NCBI GenBank assembly: GCA_963693365.1
Contig: CAVNZM010000014.1
Coordinates: forward strand, 930,001-994,000
DNA: 64,000 nucleotides
Reading direction: 5' to 3'
Source of the DNA: Amoebidium appalachense
Lineage: Eukaryota > Ichthyosporea
Positions 25,564 to 43,180 of this stretch are shown one piece after another (within the stretch, counting starts at the first letter, position 1; every line of letters begins with the position of its first letter). The notes below the pieces were generated by a model. It saw only the letters and a list, made by a program, of their open reading frames with translations, was not told the origin of the DNA and did not search any database. A program made the translations under genes and the position numbers.

Positions 25564-27224
25564 ACAAGGGGGGGGGGGGGGGGGGGGGGGGGGGCAGACA
25601 AGGGGGGGGGGGGGATGGGGGGAGGAGTGAATAAGACGAGGAAATTTGCCTGGAGTGAAAAAAACGTGGAGGGAGGTCAGATAAATCTGTTTCCTTCTAT
25701 TTGTGTGGTGCCTAAGCATGAAGGTATCTAGATGAAAGTGCATGTAATTTGCGTGTGTTTTGTCTGTGAACGTGTGTTCGTGTAGAATGTAAGCCCTTAC
25801 ATGAGGTATGCCAGTGGAGCAAGAACTTTATCGAGAAAGATTGAATGGGATTTTTTTTTTTTTTTTTTTTTGGGGGGGGGGGGGGGGGGGGAGGGGTTGT
25901 GTGAGGAAAAGTGTGGGGGGGGGGGGGGGGGGGGGGGGATAGTTATTACTGGGTAATGCTCGGTATTTCAGTTTTTTCTTGTTGGTGCCCCCCTCCATGA
26001 TTCTCTACGAGATGCGAGATATATATGGCAATTTTTCCTAGTATGGTTAACATTGGTCGGTAGGGATTGGGTGCATGGTGCCGGCACATGCGCCCATTTT
26101 GCATCATACTCTCCGAGTACTTACTTTCTGACATCTGATTGGTGCAGTTTCGGGGGATGTATTTCGTTGGGGGATGACAGACGGAGAGATAAAAACACTG
26201 GCTGTAGCAGGTGGGTTGGGCCGGGAGAGAGGAGGGAGAGGGGGGAGGAGGGGGGGAGGAGGGGGGAGGGAGGGGGGGATGTATGAATGGTTTGGTGAGT
26301 GTCTTCTTCCTACTGCTCTTCTCACTGTGGATGTGTATGTCCACATTGTTATTTACCGGTGTTGAGGTGTGTGTGTGCGTTGTGTTTGTGTGGGTGTGAG
26401 GGTGGGGGAGTGGAGTGTGTGTGTTGTGTGGGTGGGTGAGTGGGTGGGTGTTGTGCGTGTGACCGTGTGGGTGCGTCCGTGTGCTTGTGTGCCTGGTTGC
26501 CGGGATGTTTGTGTGCGTGTGCATGTGTTTCTGTGTTTGTCTGTGCGCATGCGCTGGCAAGCCGTGTGTTTACTCTTATGTAAAGTGTGAGTGGGTGAAA
26601 ATATATGTTGCAGTGGGGATGCATGATACGTAAACTGTTTACAAGGTTACGTTTTTAATGGCTACTTACATGCTCGAGCTCGTGCAACTGCATCTTCGAA
26701 TGCCCAAAATTCACAACTCCACGTGTCTACCTTACAGGTGATGTCTATAAGATTGATGGTACGTAGGAATGTGCCATGCCTTGATCTGATTGGTGTAAAC
26801 AGGCACTGTTGGGCGAAAGAAGATTGCATTCCTGACCGACATACTCTACTACCACGACGGGTGGAGGTGCTCTAGGGAGACAGGTACCCTTCTTTCCCTT
26901 GCCTCATCCGTTAATGCAAACCACCCAATCACATCTCCAACCCTCTTCAAACCCTCCCTTCCCCCCTCCTTTCTCCCTGTACATGTATGTCTGTCTCTGA
27001 TCCCTCCGTCGGATCCCACCCCACTACTTCCCGTTCTAGTGCCATCCAGCAACCCCCCCCCCCCCTCCCCCCCCCCCCCCCCCCCCCCCTTCCCCCACCT
27101 TATAAGTCAAATTCAGAAGCACATATTATGTGGCCGTAAATGATGTAATTCCTGTCGTGGCATGCACTGTTTTTTGCTTCCTGCTACTTGCACAGTTGTT
27201 GTGGCTGATTATATGGCATCGTAA
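17921..27224 (+). CDS. GT15 family alpha-1,2-mannosyltransferase (KRE2/MNT1-like), type II membrane protein
   Basis: GT15 enzymes add alpha-1,2-mannose to glycans in the Golgi. A phase-consistent model has 14 exons: 17921-18042, 19248-19362, 20167-20362, 21101-21186, 21769-21875, 22138-22152, 22301-22401, 23898-23977, 24741-24773, 25221-25281, 26148-26210, 26738-26758, 26803-26883 and 27196-27224 (about 369 residues, TAA stop). The N-terminus is a short basic segment then one membrane helix (VSVLLVGMTLFAAGLL). Family landmarks appear in order: FAFPHTVIIF; RFWTGPVLDH followed by YFWRMER and LIYDVFDLM (KRE2: YWRVEPD and NYDVFKWM); SFDTSFEV (SNFEI); FRWGMTDGEIKTLAVA (RWGDAPVHSIAAA); FLTDILYYHDGW (FSDIGYHHPP). 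The Glu after WRM and the His in YYHD match conserved active-site residues. Exons 6 and 12 are micro-exons (15 and 21 bases); exon 10 ends in a GC donor. The exon 3 donor, the direct 23977-24741 join and the last exon are least certain. Confidence 0.72.
18601..18775 (+). repeat. (CA)n array
   Basis: A long CA array with GC-rich interruptions lies in the first intron of the GT15 gene. An uninterrupted core of about 40 units spans 18690-18769. Confidence 0.9.
20519..20588 (+). repeat. (CA)n array after poly-C
   Basis: About 35 CA units in the GT15 intron following exon 3, preceded at 20376-20410 by a run of about 35 C. Confidence 0.95.
23108..23312 (+). repeat. 24-bp minisatellite, about 9 copies
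   Basis: Tandem copies of a 24-base unit, TTATGCATTAGTCC followed by TATACTAACC or a one-base variant, lie in the intron between GT15 exons 7 and 8. The unit is a multiple of three, which produces spurious 8-residue repeats in the open frames; there is no spacer between units. Confidence 0.95.
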
Positions 27225-30735
<3,511 letters not shown>

Positions 30736-30743
30736 TATAAAAA
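30736..30743 (+). promoter_or_regulatory. TATA box of the gene starting at 30971
   Basis: TATAAAAA lies 228 bases before the first ATG of the downstream gene, with a GC-rich segment immediately after. The intervening 200 bases have no intron-like signals, so a 5' UTR of about that length is likely. Confidence 0.55.
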
Positions 30744-30970
30744 CGGGGACGGCGGCCGAACCACGTCACTTGCAACACGACAATCATCGAGTGAAACCAA
30801 CCCACGTGACACCCAACAAACTCAAGCAAATTCGCTTCACAGCCTCTCTTTGAGCAAACCAAGCTTCCCCATTCTTTCTCTTTTTACTCGTCCAAGCAAC
30901 TGTGTTTTTGCAAGCAACCTACAGTAATCGCACAGTTTACACAGACGTCAAGTCTGTTTGCCTCACCAAC

Positions 30971-32202
30971 ATGGACACTGTTCAGACAAGAATAACAAGT
31001 GCCGACGCCGTCAAGATGTTCCTCAAAGTGGACCCGCTCAAAAAAATTATGCTTGTAAACATGCTGCACCTTCTGTCGCTGTGGCCGCAGTGTGTGCTGT
31101 TTGGGCAGCTTCTTGGTGTGCTGGCTGATTTGGTCGATCGAGAGGATTGGTGAAGAGGATGCCCCATATAGTTCAACCGGGACGCTACCATGGCCGAGTA
31201 GGTCTCCCCCTGCCCTGTGTGCTGCACTGTTGCTCTCGTCTCTTTCATTTTCCTGCTTGCTACGTAAAGTTTCTCGAACTACTTGATTTTTTTTTTGTCA
31301 TAAACCTCGTAATATCAGAGAAAGATCTGTTTTTTTTAAGCCAAACACTTTTGACATGTCACGAAGCAACGAATGTTTTGCTCTCGAACACTTTCTTTCG
31401 AAGGCACTTTTCTCTCGTTTTTTTCGTTTTCTCCTTGCCACGTTTTCTTGTTGGGTGTAATCTGGTGTTGGACACCACAGACACCGTTGACCTGTATGTA
31501 AGCGTTTTCTTTCTCGGAAGTTATTGTTTCCAAGATTTATTTGAGAACGAGCATCCCATTTCGAACCACACTACTGCTTTACGTGGCCCTTTTTCTCGAA
31601 TAAATTGTGCTCTTTGACGTCGTTTTTGAGAATTTTACGTTTTTACGCGAGTCTTTGTTGGTGTTAATTCCATTAGTCGCCGGTAAATTTCGTAGAAGGT
31701 TTTACTTTCAGTTTTCAATTTACTTTACCGGGGCCTGACCGTTGTCTTTTCGTTCGTTTTCGTGTGACTACAAATCATTATTCGTTTCGTTCACGAGTTC
31801 ACTGCGCTTTCCTTGAGTAAAGTTTGAATTCTGCCTTTAAAATGCAAATTTTCTCGTGTCTGTTTTTTTCTATGTTGCTACCGCAAACATTTGTCTGCAT
31901 AATCCGATATCAAGGTAACATATATTGTACACGTGCTTTTTCAAAGTATCGTGTTGAAAGAGGTTTTCAACATTTTGACCATTCTATCTATCTATCCACA
32001 CTCTACGGTGATAGTAATATCCTTTCCCCTGCAGGCTGGGCATGATCATGGCCGGGATCATTGCCAAGGTGAAATCTGACAGCCAAGCCCAAGCCCCCCC
32101 AACACCCCCAACCACCGCCCCTTCAACCTCTGCTGGCAAGAAGCAAGCAAGGGAAAAGAAAGGGAAATGGGCTGAGGCGATGCTGGATGCTGCAATACTG
32201 TA

Positions 32203-32268
<66 letters not shown>

Positions 32269-32591
32269 TGTGTGTCTGTGTGTCTGTGTGAGCATGTGTG
32301 TGTCTGTGTGTGTATGTGTGCGTGTGTGTGTGTGTGCGTGTGTGTGTGTAAGTCTGCGTGTGTGCGTGTGTGTCGTGATTCTAATTGTTCCTGTGTATCT
32401 GATGTGCCACGGTGACAGATATGACCATTTGTTTGTTTGTGTTGCATGTGTGCTTGGCGGCTACACCCAGTAGATAGCAATGTGATGGGAACGGCAGTAG
32501 CTAACTTCCTCTCCCTTCCTCATCCCCCCCCCCCCCCCTTTCCCCTCGCTCTCTCGAAAATCCCCAAACAAAACACACACACACCTCCAAT

Positions 32592-32628
<37 letters not shown>

Positions 32629-33569
32629 AGGGAGGACCTACGTTTGCATGCCAAGGCAGTGGTGGACGCTGTGACGTCACTGCCCCACATGCGCATGCGG
32701 ACGCAAGTGGTGGGGGGCAAGCAGCAGCCGTGTGCGGGTGCGAGGGGCCTCAACCTGGACTATCTATTGCTCCGCATACAGACACTGCGCTGCACTCTCA
32801 AGATAAACAAGTGCTACTTCCTGGCCGGGTAGGTGCCTGTCCTGAATCACACCCACCTGCACGTAACCCCTCTTGATCTCTCCGTGGACTCGTTGCCTTT
32901 TTTGGTGCAAACAAGAAACCCGCCAATCAAACACTGTGAATCAGATATTCTTTACCGCTTGTTCCAGTATTTGGAGAAACATTGTACCAACTATAGGGGT
33001 AGTGATGCCGCGCTAGCATATTATGACACTTGCTCTATCCCCCCGGCTGCACAGACATTCATGTCCCCCCATGCACCTGCAGGCTTGCCAAGCGCATGCA
33101 GCGGACAGTCGATGACGTCATGGCCCTTGGCCGTGCCGGTCACTGGGCTGCAGCCGTGCTGGCACGGGCCAACCTCCCGTCTGCCCTCCAGCGGGACATG
33201 ATCGATGTGCTGGCAGCCCTCAGGCACATACGAACATACACACACACACCCTACCCCACATTGCATCACCACGAAAACTATTAAGTTCTCTCACCCATGC
33301 ACCTTGAGGTTGTGCCCCCTCCTCCCCCCCCCCCCCCCCCGCCCCTCCCCTCCCTCCCTCCCCCCCCCCCCCCCTTCCCTCCCCCCCCCCCACTCTCCCC
33401 CCCCTTGTCCACTTCTCTCCCTCGGCACATCTGGCTGCAATTTACCATAGTATTGGACATCTTCACCACACATGGCACTGACGTTTCTCTTTCTTCCATT
33501 TTCTTTCTACTTTCTCCACACTCACTCCCTCGGATGCATGCAACCAGTCATGCATACCACCTTAACAAA

Positions 33570-33643
<74 letters not shown>

Positions 33644-34632
33644 CCTCTCCCCTATGACGACGGCAAGTGGATGCAACAGGAACCCACCCAGCGCAACCAG
33701 CAGCTCCCCCTAGACCTGTCCTTCCTAGACCTAATCCCCCTCGGCCCCATCTGCCACCAGACTCAACCCGCTGCTGACGTCACGGTTGACAATGAGCCAA
33801 TCAGAATCGAGCTCGAGTGTGGGGAGATTGTTGCCGAAAAGGAGACACTCACAGACTCCATCCCCTCCGCCACCAGCGAGATTAAAGCCTGCAGTGACGT
33901 AACGGTGGTGATTGAGCCAATCAGAAACGAGGGCATGCCGGAGGAGGGCAATGTGAAAGAGCACGTTTAGGAGGAGACCCAAATGGACCCCCCTATGCTC
34001 CCTCCCGCCTATGACTGCCCTGCACCCCAACCCACCACTGCAAGTGAAAATTCGCACAGCCAACCAATCAGCACCGTGGGCAGGTATGGGGAGACCACCG
34101 CCATGGAGGAAGATCAGATCGAGTATGGTCAGGATGGCAGTCTGGGGGAACAGGTGACGGCATTCACGAATCAGACCACTCCGATCGACACCATATTTGG
34201 GCAGGACGGAGCTTTTGCGATGGACTTGGATCCGCCCAGCTATGGTGACATCATGGCCCCCCAAACCCAGCAGCCAGCCGAGCCCACGGCCATGGACACA
34301 GAGTATGTGGTCTCCTTGATATACCCCCCCCCCCCCCCCCCCCCCAGAAAAAAAAGAAAAAAAAACAACAGAAAAAACACGCAAAATCATACAAAAGGAA
34401 TGGAAGCGCACAAGGAGTACTAAAATACTCAAAAATAGGAGGCGTTGAAAGGCGGCACGGCACGTAAAGGGGAAAAGTTGACCTTGTCAAACATGGCTCG
34501 AGTACTGACACATCCATCCCCTTCATCTCCCCCCCTCCCCCTCCCCCAGGGCAGATGCCCTTGGACACACGAATCACCCCCCTCCCCCCCCCCCCCCCCC
34601 CCCCCCCCCCAAACACACACGCACACACGCAC

Positions 34633-34727
<95 letters not shown>

Positions 34728-34874
34728 GCCTACATCTTGCCAAGTGTGCCATCCACCTTCTTGCCGGTCAAGCCCCTCGGTCTCGGTCTGCCCACAACCG
34801 AGTATGTCTCCCCGTATTACCCCTGCCCGCTAAACCCTCCTCCCCCCCTCCCCCCCCCCCCCTCCCCCCCCCCC

Positions 34875-34929
<55 letters not shown>

Positions 34930-37080
34930 ACACGCACAGAAAGAGACGCGCACAAGAGAGAAGAATACAATTTTTCGAAGAACAAGAAGACACAAGAAAT
35001 CAACATCCCCCACCCCTCGAGTAGGAAATATTAGGAAAAATATACTATATTGAATAATAAACATACCCTCTCCCCCCTATCCCCCCCCCAATCCCTGTAG
35101 TTACGTATTATTCTTCCCTCAGTCCCCCACCCTATGCTCACCCTCTTACCCCCCCCCCCCCCCCCCCACACCCCCATCCTCACCCCCTCCTCCCCCCCCA
35201 CCCACAGGCCCAGCATACCGGCCATGGACGTCACGCTGTACGGTTCTGTGCTTGAGATTGTCAATTCGGTCTGTGGGGACGAGTTGGCTGCCATTTTGGC
35301 CGACGTGGATGATGCCGTGGCCAGCACACAGCAAATGTGAGTCATCTGAGGTCCCTCCCCCATCCCCCCCCCCCCCCCCCCCGCCCCCCTCCCCCCCGCG
35401 CCCCCCCTCCCCCCCCCCCCCCCCACCACCACCACCTCTCCCCCCACCAAGCACACATACACACACACACACAAAAAAAAATAAAAAAAATGAACAATGA
35501 CCACCATGGGAGCATTCGAGCACCCCCCCCCCCCCCCCCCCCCCCCCTTCTTCCCCCGGACCACCACCACCCCCCTCCCCAAGCATGGCCCCTTCCTTCC
35601 TTTCCCCCATCCTCTCCGGGACCTGTCCTCTATATACCTTCACTCTCTACTCACATCCTTCCTTCATATTTTCATCTGCAGGCCCCCCGCACAGTCCATG
35701 AACCCCCCCAAGGATGCAAATTCGGGTGTTGACAGCATAGATATTGACGCCCTTCTGAATGACCTTGTGGCCGAGATGGAGGCCAATGACAAAAAGGCAA
35801 AGTCTGAGTAAGTTTTTGAAACCCCTCCCCCCCCCCCCCCCCCCCCCCCCGGGCACCCAATCCGTTATCCCCTGCCTTCCCCCCACACAAAGCATCACTG
35901 GTTTCTGCGCATCAGAAAGCTACTTTGTTCTTTTCATAAAACACTCACTGACAGTTTACACTGTTGCTCCCCCTTCTTCCCTTATCCCCTCCCCCTCCCC
36001 CTCCCCCCTCCCCCCTTCCCCCCCCCCCCCAGAAAACAATAAAAAATAAAATAAAATAAAAATAAAAATAAAAAACCAATCCCCCCCCCCCCCCCCCTAC
36101 AGGCCCACTGCGCCGACCATGAGCCCCCACCATTCCTCCGATTTGCCGCTTGGGTCATGTTTCGGCCCTGCAGACCAGGCAGAGATAGACGCATTCCTGG
36201 CCCAGATGGCCGCAGAGTATGTCACCCCCCCTCCCCCCCCCCCCCCCTCTCTTTCGCCCCTGCCCCCTATCCCCCTCACCCCCACCCAAGCACACACCCA
36301 GTCACATAAAGCCCACCTGCCTGCTTGGTCCCACCCACCTATGCCTGCATGACCCTTAACCATACGAATGGGATGCCTGAGAATAGCATTATGAACTGCT
36401 ACACCAGAGTTTCACGTATGTAAATAAGACCTCCCCGCCGCCAAAAAAAATCCCCCGTCCCTGCCTCGCTTGTACTACCACTGCATTTCAACCCCCCCCC
36501 CCCCCCCCCCCCCCCCCCCGGGTTCCCCTGCCCTCCTCCCCCCCCGGTGGTGCATGTACTCACTCACCTGTGCCTGCAGGCCCAACCTTTTTGCTGTTCA
36601 GGCAGACACGAACACCATCAATGGCCGCATCATCGAGTAAGCAATGCCCCGCTCCTCTCTCTTTCTCCCCCCCCCCCCCCCCCCCTCCCCCCCCGCCCCC
36701 ACCTCCTTCCCTTCCCTCCTCCCCCTCCCCCCCCCTCTACAACCGACCGTTCCCTCCCCCCCCCCCCCCCCCCCCCCTGCCCCCCACCTCTCCTCCTCCA
36801 ATCCTTTGCACAAAAAAGAGTTGGCCGATTGCCTTTTTTTCCCTTTCGAAATAGTTTTGGCCTTTGTAGCTATGCTCTTTGGCTATGATTGGGGCTCGAA
36901 TTTTGCATGTTCACTTCTATGTGTGATGTTTTAGCTACAGACCTTCACACCCGAACACCCACCTCAACAGTTCTTCGTGTATTGTTCTTGGCTATAAACC
37001 TGCAAAACCAAAAAATCACCCCACTTCCTCGTGAGCTATTTCTGACCACTCACTTAACTCTACACCTGCAAACCTAACAC

Positions 37081-37119
<39 letters not shown>

Positions 37120-37202
37120 ACACACACACACACACACACCCTCCTTCTCGCCCCCACAGCGAAGGAATTCGGGAGTACAACAAAAAGCCAACCTCTGGCT
37201 GA
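30971..37202 (+). CDS. unrecognised 628-residue protein, modular exons, all introns phase 2, in-frame TAG at 33968
   Basis: Function unknown. Eleven exons join without conflict: 30971-31149, 32035-32199, 32631-32828, 33083-33223, 33643-34302, 34727-34801, 35208-35336, 35682-35807, 36103-36216, 36580-36636 and 37160-37202 (TGA stop). The first four encode a helical, Leu-rich region ([73 protein letters not shown]). The rest is acidic and Pro/Gln-rich with short helices ([42 protein letters not shown]), and several exons begin with an E-P-x-x-P-x-M pattern, suggesting internal exon duplication. The 33223 donor is GC. Exon 5 contains one in-frame TAG (codon 337) with 110 further open codons after it; either TAG is read as an amino acid or a 72-base intron (33899-33970) is removed. 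A scaffold or transcription-related role is possible but not shown. Confidence 0.7.
32205..32380 (+). repeat. (GT)n array directly after a splice donor
   Basis: A GT array with TCTG and GC interruptions starts within a few bases of the 32200 donor (GTACGTGTGCG) in the second intron of the unrecognised gene. The same intron ends with about 38 C immediately before the acceptor at 32631. Confidence 0.95.
33572..33642 (+). repeat. (CA)n array forming a splice acceptor
   Basis: About 34 CA units run without interruption into the AG acceptor of exon 5 of the unrecognised gene. The same arrangement recurs at 34645-34726 before exon 6. Confidence 0.95.
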
Positions 37203-37361
37203 GAAATATTAATAAGGTGGGTCCCTCTGCCTTGCCCCTGTCCCTGCCCCCCCCCCCCCCCCCCCCGCTCCCCGCTTCCCCGCCCTCCCCCCCCCCCCCC
37301 TCCCTCCTCCCACCTTCCTCACCCCCCTCCCTCTCACCCCCCCCCCTCTCCCCCCCCCCCC

Positions 37362-37404
<43 letters not shown>

Positions 37405-38200
37405 AAAAAAAAACACACACACACTATCCCACATTCCCAGCCCCCGTCCCGCCCACAACGCCCCCAAATACAACAAGAAAGAAACTTCTTTGCGTCCCCT
37501 CCCCCCCCCCCCCCCCCCCCCCCCCCCCGCCCCCTCCCTCCTGCCACCTCCATCGTCCCTCCCTCCATTCACAGCCCTACCCTACCCCCAAAGTTTTTTT
37601 CTTAGCAGCAGCACCCTAATGACTGTCTCCTCTCTGACCACAGGCAATGGCAGTGATTGGCCAACCAGCAGCAGCCAATCAGATGACGAAAGGAGTGCAG
37701 AGAAAATAATAGATTGTGACGGTTGGTGTTTGGGATACTTTTATGTGCAATAGTAGGCGATATGTTGTAGTTTCCATAGGTTCAGTTGTTTCATATCTTC
37801 AGTGTTTGGTTTGGTTGCAGCTATCTGTGTACATTTAATGTGTGTTTGTGTTTTTGGTTTGATTTTTTTTTATTTGTGCGCATTTGTTTGTTGCTTCGTG
37901 TGAGTCCTCTCTGCTGCCTACGCCATTCATCCACCGGAGGCACATATCTGGGGCCAAGACACAATTTCGGCATATCTCCTGTGGGATAGCAAAAGTGTGT
38001 TTGGCCCTAAATCAGTTATGTGGCTGTTCGGGAGTTGGGGGTGGAGGAAGGACGCGTGTACATGCCTGCAATACACAAACACACACTTCATTGTGTCGTT
38101 ATTTCTTTTCGCTATCTTTTCCATTTTCCATTTTGTTTTTCCTTTTATCTCGTTTTCGCATTGGTGTGCATGTGTGTGAGAGGTTTTTTTTTTTTTTTTT

Positions 38201-38231
<31 letters not shown>

Positions 38232-38492
38232 GGATCGAGTAGCACGAGTAACTACACCTCTCATCTATGGCCAAGGGAGTTTTTGGTAATGAGAAAACAC
38301 ATGGAAACACAAGCATGTGACAGACATTGATATTTTCCTTAAGAATATATACCATTATGTAAGTTTGCTGATATCATGAGATAACCTAACGTGTGTAGTG
38401 GAATGGTGGGTGGCAGGGCCACCGTGCCGAACAAGTCGCAGTATAAACTATCGAATATCGAATGTCCGATATCTTGCAAATGTACCGTACGT

Positions 38493-39250
<758 letters not shown>

Positions 39251-39531
39251 GGATTGTGTGGGCCGTAGAATATCTGTACTCATCTGCAGCTGGCTCACTT
39301 GCTTTCATAAAGGTACCGGAAGCCAAAAGTTGGTTGTGTAGGAAACACACACAGAGGGGATCTTTGGGGGGAGAGGCAAACACTGTCATGATAGCAACAG
39401 AAATGAGGGGGGTGTGGATGCAACTGCCTGTAGTTTAATGGATTGTCTGGGCTCACACGGTTGGGAAGCTTGTTTCTTAAACGGAAAGGGGGGGGGAGGG
39501 GGGAAGCGACCCTGAGGGGGGGGAGGGGGGG

Positions 39532-39533
<2 letters not shown>

Positions 39534-39602
<69 letters not shown>
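39534..39602 (+). repeat. (GA)n array
   Basis: About 34 GA units flanked by G-rich sequence. A similar (GA)n array occurs at 59546-59629 in a trpB intron. Confidence 0.97.
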
Positions 39603-39603
<1 letters not shown>

Positions 39604-39814
39604 CAGGCGAGCATCTCTGAGAACCCATCACCCCTTTGAACAGTAAACCATTGGTGGGTCCCCCCCCCCCCCCCCCCCCCCGGCCCATGTTGCTGATTAC
39701 CCCTCCTCCCCCCTCCCCCCCCCCCCCCCCCCAACACACACACACACCCTCCCCAGCCTATTTTTGGGCCCACCCACCCCTTCAGCTGGCAACGGAAGTG
39801 GGGCAGACGTGGCG

Positions 39815-39848
<34 letters not shown>

Positions 39849-40651
39849 GGGGACACCTACCCCACCGACTGCCATGGAAATATAGCATATCATGACATTA
39901 TGAGAGAACTATTATCGCAGCGGTGCCACGCATGATACATACCCGGAATGTAAACAATGAGACTTATTATTAGGAAGTTATTTATAGTTGCCGGCTGCAG
40001 TTGAAACTTAGGCTACACACTACGGGCATCATCCCCCTCCTCCCCCCCCCCCCCCTCCCCTCCCTCCCCCCCCCTCTCCCCTCCCCCCCCCCCCCCCTTG
40101 GGTGTGCCCGTCTCCAATCTCCCCATACGTTTAACAGCACGCACACACGCGTGCGCATGTTGTCAAAAAATCGTCAACACATAAACATCAATACACCACA
40201 CACACGCACGGGGTGCCCAAACTCGCGATGCTATCGCCCGAGACTTTCTGTTCATGCAGATACTTCACCATCTAATGAGCTAACGTGCACACGCATACAT
40301 TTGCATACACATCCATTGGCAAAGTGTTGTAAACGGCATGATACTGCCCCGAGAAAGACAGGACCGTCGCACACTCGCACGCGCATTCATGCACCATCAC
40401 ACACCCACAATGTCATGCTGTCGGAAACACTTGTCACACACACACTCAATGGCAAGGGAACGCGAGCACATGTTGCATAACCAACATCAAGTCTCGCAAC
40501 GTCGAACACATACCCATTCGGAATCCGCCTTTTCCCTCCTTCAGAAAGGCCGCATAATAATAAATCTTCCAGACTCACGATTTTAAACTGTACCGAAACC
40601 CGCATGCATGTACACACCCAGCTACCAGCACCTGTGCTCAGGTGCGCACAC

Positions 40652-40652
<1 letters not shown>

Positions 40653-40717
<65 letters not shown>

Positions 40718-40741
40718 CGCACACACGCACACACACGCACA

Positions 40742-40811
<70 letters not shown>
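40653..40811 (+). repeat. (CA)n array
   Basis: About 75 CA units with a few CG interruptions near the middle, located in intergenic DNA upstream of the POT gene. Confidence 0.97.
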
Positions 40812-40814
<3 letters not shown>

Positions 40815-41127
40815 ACGGTCTATGTCACCACAGCTCATCACCGGTCACCACCATGATAACCCTAACTAATTAGAGACTCTAGTAGTTATCGAGAATAATA
40901 AATCAGAGGACAGCCTCACTCACGACATGTCGACAAAGTCCGGTGGACCACTGGTGTCAAGTGGTTTTCCCAAATTCTAAATCAATGACGTGGTGATGAC
41001 TCTTAATCAGCATCATCACCGCGGCCGTTGCTATCCGAACGCGAGGAAATAAATGAATATTTGGGGGCAGGGGGAGGGGGAAGGGGGGAGGTAGTACCAC
41101 TGGTGGTGGTGGTGGTGGTGGTGGTGG

Positions 41128-41165
<38 letters not shown>

Positions 41166-41695
41166 TGATAAATATCTACACGTGTGTTCTCAGTAAATTG
41201 ACGGATACATACACTAATATTAGTAGTCGTGGCATGCATGCACATTTTATTTTGGTTTTGATAGTTTTTTTTGCTCAATGACCGTCATTTACAAGGTGGC
41301 ACGCGAGAAATCGATTATCAGAAGGGCCAGAAGTTCTTTTTCAACTTGTTTACAGTAAAAAAGCAAAGAAATACAACTCCTATTGGATTGTGTTGTTCAA
41401 TGAAATGTGGTTCTTTTTAGCCATCCAATAAAAAATGACGCTCGCACTCAGCCAGTGCCTACTGCCTTGCCCACGCCGGGAATGAGGTAATTGAATTCTC
41501 TTTGCCCAAATATTTGATCCAAGTTGTTGCTTTTTTTGTCCTCACAAAGCTTTTCTTTTTCTTTTTTTTGTTTTCCTTATTTGCAATCGGAGTACACCGC
41601 AGGAGCGTGAGGAAGGCTTCCTTGGCGGGCGCAAATTTTCAAAGAGAGAAACACGGGCAAAATGACGAACAAGTTGATCAGCGTGTGCCTCTCAG

Positions 41696-42232
41696 AAGTT
41701 CATCCTCGTGGTGGAGGCGGCAGAGCGTCTCTGCTACTACAGCTTTGCATGTGGGTGGTGTATGTTGGCCCCTTTAAATTCTGTTGCAATTGGTGGTGCA
41801 TATACATGTTTTTGAATTCGAAATTCTTTGTGTGTTGAGTCTGACTTCGGCCTTCGCCCCGTCACCCTTTACCTAATCCTAGAATCGATCTGCTTGGTTT
41901 GCATAGGAGCATGTGTCAACCACAATATTTGCAGACAAGAGAGCGAGAAAGACAAAGTTGAAATAGACATCGTGATACAGTAAAACAGACCCAAAACGGC
42001 CAAACACATATCAACTCAGCCACCTCCGTTGCTGTGAACCACTGCACTGACCATATTGCTATTTCACGCTCTCGATTCACGCCATGGTGTTTCTGTAGAT
42101 AGATGGTGTGCCCGCATTCACATCCAGTTGCAGAAGAATACTGACACTGACACACAGGGCACCATCTGAGCCAAACATGTCCATTAGCGACATGCCACTC
42201 ATCCATACTACAAACACACACACTCACGCCGT

Positions 42233-42300
<68 letters not shown>

Positions 42301-42341
42301 TACACACACACGCACAAGCACACACACACGCACATACACCA

Positions 42342-42388
<47 letters not shown>

Positions 42389-43128
42389 CGCCTCCCCCCC
42401 CCCCTCCCCCTCCCCCCCCCCCCCCCCACACACACACAGCGGCCCAGCGCAACCACCTCATGCACCTGGGCTACAGCAACGCCACCTCCTCCGCCATCAA
42501 CGCAACATTCAGCATCCTCTCCTACCTCTCACCCATTCTTGGTGGTTGGCTAGCCGATGCTATTTTTGGGCGCTACAAAGTGATCATTGGTTTCTCCACA
42601 CTTTACTGTGTGGGTGTGACTTTTGCATCAATTGCTGCCCTGCCGTCTGTCGACAGCAAAGGGATGTACCTGGCGGCTGTAATGGGACTGATTGCACTCG
42701 GGTCTGGAGGCATCAAACCGAATATTGCAAACTTCGGCGGTGACTAGTAAGTGTCAACCATGTATGTCCTTTCTGAAATTCTATGGATACTCGTATCAGT
42801 TTTCTGTTTAACTGTAGCACCCCCCCCCCCCCCCCCCCCCCCTCCCCCTCCTTTTCTAGATCTGTTACTCTTCTTTCTCAACACATGCATTCTGGAAGAC
42901 TGTGTTGTCATGTTTTCTCACCCGAACAAGTATTCAACAATGATTCCTTATAGACATTCATGCTGCCTACGGCGTGCGGCGCATTGTGTTGTAATTATTC
43001 AGCCTGCTTGCCCACACAAACAAAAAATTTCACCGCTTCAATGATGTATGGATGGGTGAATATGCACGTGCTCATGATAAGCAAGTTACATGTGCTAGTG
43101 CAATATGACCTACCTACTAAACGTGTTC

Positions 43129-43180
<52 letters not shown>

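Noticed and set aside
37645-37753. Possible last coding exon of the unrecognised gene (GNGSDWPTSSSQSDDERS)
   Set aside because: The established phase brings a TGA at 37200-37202 before this segment, so it is at most a 3' UTR exon.
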